Source: Bdellovibrio sp.
GTDB lineage: Bacteria > Bdellovibrionota > Bdellovibrionia > Bdellovibrionales > UBA1609
Direction: 5' to 3'
NCBI GenBank assembly: GCA_003694355.1
Contig: RFKI01000110.1
Coordinates: forward strand, 1 to 8,691
Length of the DNA: 8,691 nucleotides
A program made the translations under genes and the position numbers. Positions 6,501 to 8,691 of the stretch are shown one piece after another; position 1 is the first letter of the stretch; each line of letters opens with the position of its first letter. The notes under the pieces are model-generated. The model ran no database searches. It was not told where the DNA came from and saw only the letters and a list, made by a program, of their open reading frames with translations.

Positions 6501-8095
6501 AAGTGGAGTACACAAAGGCTTATGAAGCTGTGGGGGATCAGTTGGAGATTTACAATCCACTTGAAAATCATGCCATTCAGGTTCAAGGGTTTTCTTCAAA
6601 TGCAGTTCAAGTTTATGATATTTCAGATCCACAACAATTAGCGCGATTGAGCAATGTGGTGATTCAGCCATCTAATCTTTTATACAATGTGCAGTTTCGA
6701 CCTTCTCTGGCTGGAGATTATGGTTATCGTTTATTGGCCATTGCCGATGGAACTTATTTAAAGCCACAGTCTATGTTTTTAAATCCAGGATTTGAAATGC
6801 CATTGAAGTCTCCTAACAATCGTGCAGATTTGATTTTTATTGGCTCCGAGACCATGTTAGATGCTGCTCGTGATTTAGCTGATCACCGCCGAACACAAGG
6901 ACTTTTTGTCAAAGAAGTTTCACTTGATCAGATTTATGCTGAATTTTCTGATGGAATTCAGTCTATTAGAGCTGTTAAAGACTTTTTGACTTACGCCAGA
7001 ACATATTGGCAAAAGCCAGCTCCCCAATATGTGCTTCTTCTTGCCGATGCCACTTATGATCCTAGAGATCGGGAAGGGTGGGGAAAAAATAAAAATGTCA
7101 TGCCAGTGGCTTTTGAAAAAGGGCTTTATGTTGATTTTGGAAGCGATAATTGGCTGGTCTCTAATGATAATGGCTTTACTCCAGAAATGGCCATTGGTCG
7201 CATACCCGCATCAACACCTGAAGAACTTAAAGGAGTTGTGAATAAAATTTTAGATTATGAGGCAGGGAAAAGAAGTCCCTCTCAGGGGAACTTCATGTTT
7301 TTCTCAGATGGAGAGACTTTATTTGAAGGCTTTTCCAAAAAAGCTGAAGAGCTGGCTTCTGGTTTGAGCTCTCCGCGTTTTCAGAAAGCTCATATTAAAC
7401 GATCTAGTTTTACTCAGGATGCTTTAATGAAACAGTCCATTTTGGATTCCTTCTCTTCTGATCAATATTTTTTCATGACTTTTGTTGGCCACGGAATTGA
7501 GGACATGTGGGCAAGTTACAGCGTGTTTTCAGCATCAGATGTCAAGGGGTTAAAGAATCAAGTTTTACCCATTGTTATGGGGTTAAATTGTTTTACAGGG
7601 TATTATTATGATGCCGATCTTTCTTTTAAGTCTTTAGGTGAAGAACTGGTGTTGAACCCAGATGGAGGAGCTGTTGCTTATTGGGGTTCACCCGCCATGA
7701 CCATTCCAGAGTCTCAGGTGAATTTATCCAAGAAGTTTTTTGCACAACTTTTACAGGAAACCAATAAACCTTTCCACATGACTCGTCTTGGAGATTTGAT
7801 TTTAGCTTCTAAAAAAGCTTTAGGGGCGATTCCAAGTATGTCGGATACTGTTCGGAGCTGGACTTTGTTGGGAGATCCTGCCATGAAGCTGCCAGAAGGT
7901 TTATTTGCTCCAAAGCCTGTTTCTCATGAAGCTCCCCCTCGGGGTGGCGGGTGTGGTCGTGTGAGTGTTGGACCCTTTGGGGGAGACTCTGGAGGCGCAG
8001 GGCCTTTTATTTTCTTGATTTTACTGGCTTTCCCTATACTCGCTTTAAGCTGGATTAGAAGACGAGTTAAAAAGGAACTTATTTCTTTACAGTGA
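578..8095 (+). CDS. Giant secreted, anchored C25 (gingipain-family) cysteine protease with N-terminal adhesin-like modules
   Basis: This 2505-aa exported protein is predicted to be a surface cysteine endopeptidase. Residues 1-24 form a signal peptide (MIKKIFYLLF, hydrophobic core, VWG before A25). Three related beta-strand-rich modules follow: 31-541, 545-1036 and 1040-1385. Residues 1386-1487 look like a fibronectin-III-type domain (DHLGFNVYRS, GEVYYYMVEDV). A Pro/Gly/Asp-rich linker spans about 1490-1525. Residues about 1525-1692 resemble a C25 propeptide (SIPGYSKTL, KITVHPLLYNAVT, VKKIILDIG). Residues 1713-1800 match the segment that usually precedes the catalytic domain in this family (SGMYELTYDDL, DSDGVFNSGDSIRFYANF). 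A beta-rich domain fills 1806-2075. The C25 domain spans about 2093-2440, with PEMAIGRIPASTPEEL, FVGHG (His2305) and MGLNCFTGYY (Cys2338). The 33-residue His-to-Cys spacing equals that of RgpB as I recall it. The tail (2456-2496) has GGGCG, a hydrophobic segment and Arg-Arg-Arg. Start: ATG 578, SD TTTAGGA, in-frame TAG just upstream. No frameshift is seen. The substrate is unknown. The family assignment is strong; the boundaries of the beta domains are approximate. Confidence 0.9.
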   Translation: MIKKIFYLLFSFILFVFPQESVWGACGGTVRTWDAGGGSTNWGTNSNWNPNNKPDTPSEDALIVAASRVTKAKVNATIGCLEIQSGQLTSRDNRTLTITGDYFRNLTLNGLSIKAAHTNFAIEMAGTGPQTFENVDPVNVLIVSNNSTVTFTQSFSIRNALNLTGSSTTLIIQGDLQLEAGSTPLTIPAGVTVEVSAGVTLTALEGITVNGTLNIKNGATVVIGNGKTLQVNSGGLLQLQGASGNVASIVGNGAGSSFSFNVAGIINASYFRIDRMDAAGINVTGTLQAFDNGEIHYIANAGYALTLGASAIVPATMDSVGFFDDAAYGNNKNFNASAYNAGSVTVNNWSGSVGGATKENDPNGKIIWGPQAGTELTLSNNTASGSPPSTINQSSGDTLFATFAFALNQSSAATDITQVKLTMSGTASASDIQVVKVYKDAAGGSNCVYDAGVDTQIGGNLTLSGTPPTTTVTIPPGDVQTSSDTNVACIHVLAATSATAQDAKTIQFEISGTADVVNSQGYSFSSSSGPPVAAGSSTINGSPLRTWQGDVDNRWNRGGNWQGTGYPNSSRDCKVGSGVNITHINIANAACLNATLQTGGTIDFLGSTNELAAYGSLDVQSGYTFLNATTGVLAMRGSGNQSFNLTTAFPGNFLVANTGTAPNDQVSVSSDSEIQGTLTISSGTLVIPAGVTLTVLGNVTVQSGGTLEVQAGGTLALGNGVTLTVNSGGTLKIVGSSSQDAVITSNGATSAYNVIVNGTIQAQYYKFDHLNTSGVSIEAGATIDPTYHLQNGSFTYPVNNSTTMLFLKQQVPTNTMNNMSFDSAGSTATGVINIDTTGAAAGTLSINTYSGDLSGPSQDNTPSYLINWVGATNTINITQEATTPATLNAGQTYVMGRFGFQQNQAGASFVDTDLTSLTLTLTGTGASSDVDLAKVYYDSNCDSLGGTLIGSGTFVGNPPTLTFSFNAGDVTIPADVASPPMRCLYVEFDIAAGAGDGNTLGVKINASSDVANSQNYAASGTTTFPVTLGPEGTINGSSQTIWTGTVNTDWFNASNWSAGVPTSSKNCTINNAANNPQIDGNLGTATCNSVDIGNGTLTLVNGTGAVLEVWGNFTNTGSFVSNDGVLRLADGGTALTQSVSSSSVIGSLSFSKTAGGIVNVAGSSALTINALNFSAGNPVVFTVPNGKTLILPNGVTIPAGTLKIDGGGTVQIGNTKTITVNGGTFQVNGTQDRYPQNDATKGKVTVQGTGKWGFLATSGTIDMVGWIMDYIDENGLQFQGTTNITNFRGGHFSNLSTNYAALTAIHFDTPNVPATVANVGWDWGPNNTPPPYTAGYFLASSTGCGGNTITFDEWFGDFFDDIAQQPDTNTKISETNCNIVISYSASPVSMVFLKATGYNGKVAVDWVTGSEVDHLGFNVYRSQNPLFGFVQVNSQLIRNQQTSTSYKGTYQFIDTTVTNGEVYYYMVEDVATNGAKTMHGPVFAVPVVSAGDPPPPDGSTNTGGTDSGADTGNGPSNGPIQNPGLVDLGNGVHVISQTLNSLRVEIIPPAVTYTPSSWNPSYEEVSIPGYSKTLTAGAPEILEKVILVEVDADNTTAQLSSQQVIENPVSTHQIVPAPSWSPDNTGQLVPSWNPDPVFYGDNSFQPGQFFQLDSQLVSLQGKKYVKITVHPLLYNAVTQDVRSVKKIILDIGLGGQAWSQPSSPPDLTQSPAAVPGVLRIQYSQSGMYELTYDDLVAAGVEGPFVGVNTSDLRLYFRGVEQAIDVIDSDGVFNSGDSIRFYANFYRKVDDSIDEVVLSTQPLGNSTGPALRAQVLDGSPSGWPLDFRKGTYARKEVEKDSLFLIDLPMGGVDTDHFFWKRIAKWNGSNTTPIPQFFTITNIDLSGLVPVGTVYLNVHLRGRANYAKNPTHHLGVWVNTVPYRVADAVFHTQDPTVVRLSVPAYYFVDGLNSIKLEAMPDTVPPGDLEVLDIDRLEVEYTKAYEAVGDQLEIYNPLENHAIQVQGFSSNAVQVYDISDPQQLARLSNVVIQPSNLLYNVQFRPSLAGDYGYRLLAIADGTYLKPQSMFLNPGFEMPLKSPNNRADLIFIGSETMLDAARDLADHRRTQGLFVKEVSLDQIYAEFSDGIQSIRAVKDFLTYARTYWQKPAPQYVLLLADATYDPRDREGWGKNKNVMPVAFEKGLYVDFGSDNWLVSNDNGFTPEMAIGRIPASTPEELKGVVNKILDYEAGKRSPSQGNFMFFSDGETLFEGFSKKAEELASGLSSPRFQKAHIKRSSFTQDALMKQSILDSFSSDQYFFMTFVGHGIEDMWASYSVFSASDVKGLKNQVLPIVMGLNCFTGYYYDADLSFKSLGEELVLNPDGGAVAYWGSPAMTIPESQVNLSKKFFAQLLQETNKPFHMTRLGDLILASKKALGAIPSMSDTVRSWTLLGDPAMKLPEGLFAPKPVSHEAPPRGGGCGRVSVGPFGGDSGGAGPFIFLILLAFPILALSWIRRRVKKELISLQ
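668..4732 (+). repeat. Three-copy internal module repeat of the giant protease
   Basis: Copy 1 covers residues 31-541, copy 2 545-1036 and copy 3 1040-1385. Each opens with a Trp-rich head (RTWDAGGG...NSNWNP, RTWQGDV...GGNWQG, TIWTGTV...ASNWSA) resembling heads in other bacterial surface proteins. A run of short Gly/Asn/Thr/Val strands follows, with aligned cores such as TIPAGVTVEV (187), VIPAGVTLTV (686) and TVPNGKTLIL (1182). This is suggestive of a beta-helix. Copies 1 and 2 then carry an Ig-like domain (about 373-541 and 871-1036), with Cys447/Cys489 and Cys941/Cys983, both 42 apart, and the shared DVxNSQxY and TING motifs. Copy 3 lacks this domain and runs into an FN3-like domain instead. 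Heads of copies 2 and 3 also hold Cys pairs (573/591, 1067/1087); copy 1 keeps only Cys80. Divergence suggests old duplication, although some DNA cores remain alike (ATTCCTGCAGGAGTTAC near 1136, ATTCCTGCGGGAGTTAC near 2636). Confidence 0.8.
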
Positions 8096-8471
8096 TGTGT
8101 ATAGTCTGACTCACATGTTTTCCATATGAGCGGTGAAGTCCGTCGGCAAACTGTAAAGTTAAGGTGTACTTTCCTGGTTTGAGGTTTAAAGTGGCTTCAG
8201 TTTGTCCTTTGCCATAATGGATATGAGTGGCATCTTTAGGGATCACTTTAGCCTTAGGGTAGGGACCTTGGTTGATTAAGATGTGAAAGTGTCCAGCATC
8301 TCGAACATTTATATCTGTTCCAGCAGGCCTGACTTTAACTCCCTCAAAGCCAAACTTAAAATGAACGGGAGAGGTTACAACAGCACCGTCTTTGGGCTCA
8401 ATAAAGAAAACTTTATGAGCAAATGCAGGGGCACTCAATAAAAGGGTTAAGGCAAAAATAGATCGTTTCAT
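8079..8471 (-). CDS. DUF4399 family exported protein
   Basis: This 130-aa leftward gene encodes a small periplasmic or secreted protein. Residues 1-18 (MKRSIFALTLLLSAPAFA) form a signal peptide with an AFA cleavage site. The mature protein begins HKVFFIEPKDGAVVTSP, followed by AGTDINVRDAGHFHILI (His61, His63) and DATHIHYGKGQTEATL (Asp80, His83, His85), then LKPGKYTLTLQFAD. These are the hallmark motifs of DUF4399, a short beta-sandwich family whose function is not established. The His-rich motifs suggest metal binding, and the start of the mature chain recalls CopC-like copper proteins; both points are inference. The start is fixed by a strong SD AAGGAG (complement of 8478-8483) 6 nt before ATG. 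A promoter is visible at 8500-8528, so it is probably transcribed alone. Its last 17 bp overlap the end of the convergent giant protease gene. The length is normal for the family and nothing looks broken. Confidence 0.88.
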   Translation of the reverse strand: MKRSIFALTLLLSAPAFAHKVFFIEPKDGAVVTSPVHFKFGFEGVKVRPAGTDINVRDAGHFHILINQGPYPKAKVIPKDATHIHYGKGQTEATLNLKPGKYTLTLQFADGLHRSYGKHVSQTIHITVKK

Positions 8472-8499
8472 AAGTTTCTCCTTTTTTACTAAGATACTT

Positions 8500-8528
8500 T
8501 TTATATACCGATCCTATCAAGTTGTCAT
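8500..8528 (-). promoter_or_regulatory. Candidate sigma70-type promoter of the DUF4399 gene
   Basis: On the minus strand, ATGACA (complement of 8523-8528) and TATAAA (complement of 8500-8505) are separated by exactly 17 nt. The implied transcription start is near 8493, giving a leader of about 22 nt that contains the AAGGAG SD. Spacing and placement fit well. The local AT-richness lowers certainty. Confidence 0.5.
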
Positions 8529-8590
8529 AGAGAATCTTTAAGTCTTCGAAAATAGGCTTATGTTTTTCTGATGCCAAATAAGAAAAGAAC

Positions 8591-8615
8591 AGGAAAAACT
8601 AACAATTTTTGTCAG
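8591..8615 (-). terminator. Possible weak rho-independent terminator, leftward
   Basis: Read on the minus strand, CTGACAA-AAA-TTGTTAG (complement of 8599-8615) forms a 7-bp stem with one G-U pair and a 3-nt loop, followed directly by TTTTT (complement of 8594-8598). On the plus strand the wobble becomes a C-A mismatch, so the leftward orientation is favoured. The stem is AT-rich and weak. It would terminate a leftward gene entering from the right edge and lies upstream of the DUF4399 promoter. Confidence 0.35.
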
Positions 8616-8643
8616 TGATTTGAAAGTTTTGCTGGAAAAAGAG

Positions 8644-8691
8644 CTATAAAACCACCCGGGGAGTGCTGAAAGCCTTGGTACTGATCTTGCC
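8644..8691 (-). CDS. Possible C-terminal fragment of a leftward gene (cut by window edge)
   Basis: A minus-strand frame open from the window edge encodes 15 residues (GKISTKAFSTPRVVL) and stops at TAG (complement of 8644-8646). Support is limited to the rise in G+C over 8651-8691 compared with the AT-rich spacer and the leftward terminator-like hairpin 29 nt beyond the stop. Other frames are also open in this short stretch, so the reading frame is uncertain. The product is not recognised. Confidence 0.25.
   Translation of the reverse strand, partial: GKISTKAFSTPRVVL

Noticed and set aside
8110..8130. Hairpin CTCACATG-TTTTC-CATATGAG just after the protease stop codon as its terminator
   Set aside because: There is a C-A mismatch on the plus strand and no T-run follows. 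It lies inside the DUF4399 coding sequence and more likely reflects its codons.
8663..8691. Plus-strand GTG start at 8663 with a signal-peptide-like translation (VLKALVLILA) running off the right edge
   Set aside because: The GGGGAG purine run (8658-8663) overlaps the GTG and leaves no proper SD spacing, the frame is only 9 codons, and the leftward hairpin fits a minus-strand gene better.

Overview
The window is AT-rich DNA from a Gram-negative bacterium with large secreted proteins. A gingipain-type (C25) protease with a Gly/Cys-rich C-terminal anchor, a short Cys-24 putative lipoprotein with an 'NC' lipobox-like end, and a DUF4399 periplasmic protein would fit Bdellovibrionota or another former-Deltaproteobacteria lineage. 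No taxonomic marker gene is present, so this assignment is inference.

Layout, left to right: (1) the 5' part of a leftward putative lipoprotein gene (214 to 1, running off the edge); (2) a 363-bp divergent intergenic region (215-577) that is very AT-rich and holds two families of near-perfect direct repeats and nested inverted repeats; (3) one giant rightward gene (578-8095, 2505 aa) filling most of the window; (4) a leftward DUF4399 gene (8471-8079) whose 3' end overlaps the giant gene by 17 bp, with a good SD and promoter; (5) at the right edge, a weak leftward terminator-like hairpin and possibly the last codons of another leftward gene.

The giant protein is the main item. It reads as signal peptide, three related beta-strand-rich modules (the first two each with an appended Ig-like domain carrying a Cys pair spaced 42 residues apart), an FN3-like domain, a Pro/Gly-rich linker, a C25-propeptide-like region, further beta domains, a C25 cysteine protease domain with His2305 and Cys2338, and a Gly/Cys-rich tail with one membrane segment and an Arg cluster. 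The propeptide-like region lies in the middle of the chain. If maturation occurs there, it would separate a roughly 1500-residue adhesin-like part from a surface-anchored protease.

No RNA genes, mobile elements or CRISPR arrays were seen. The two flanking genes encode exported proteins, but nothing in the sequence links them to the protease in one pathway.
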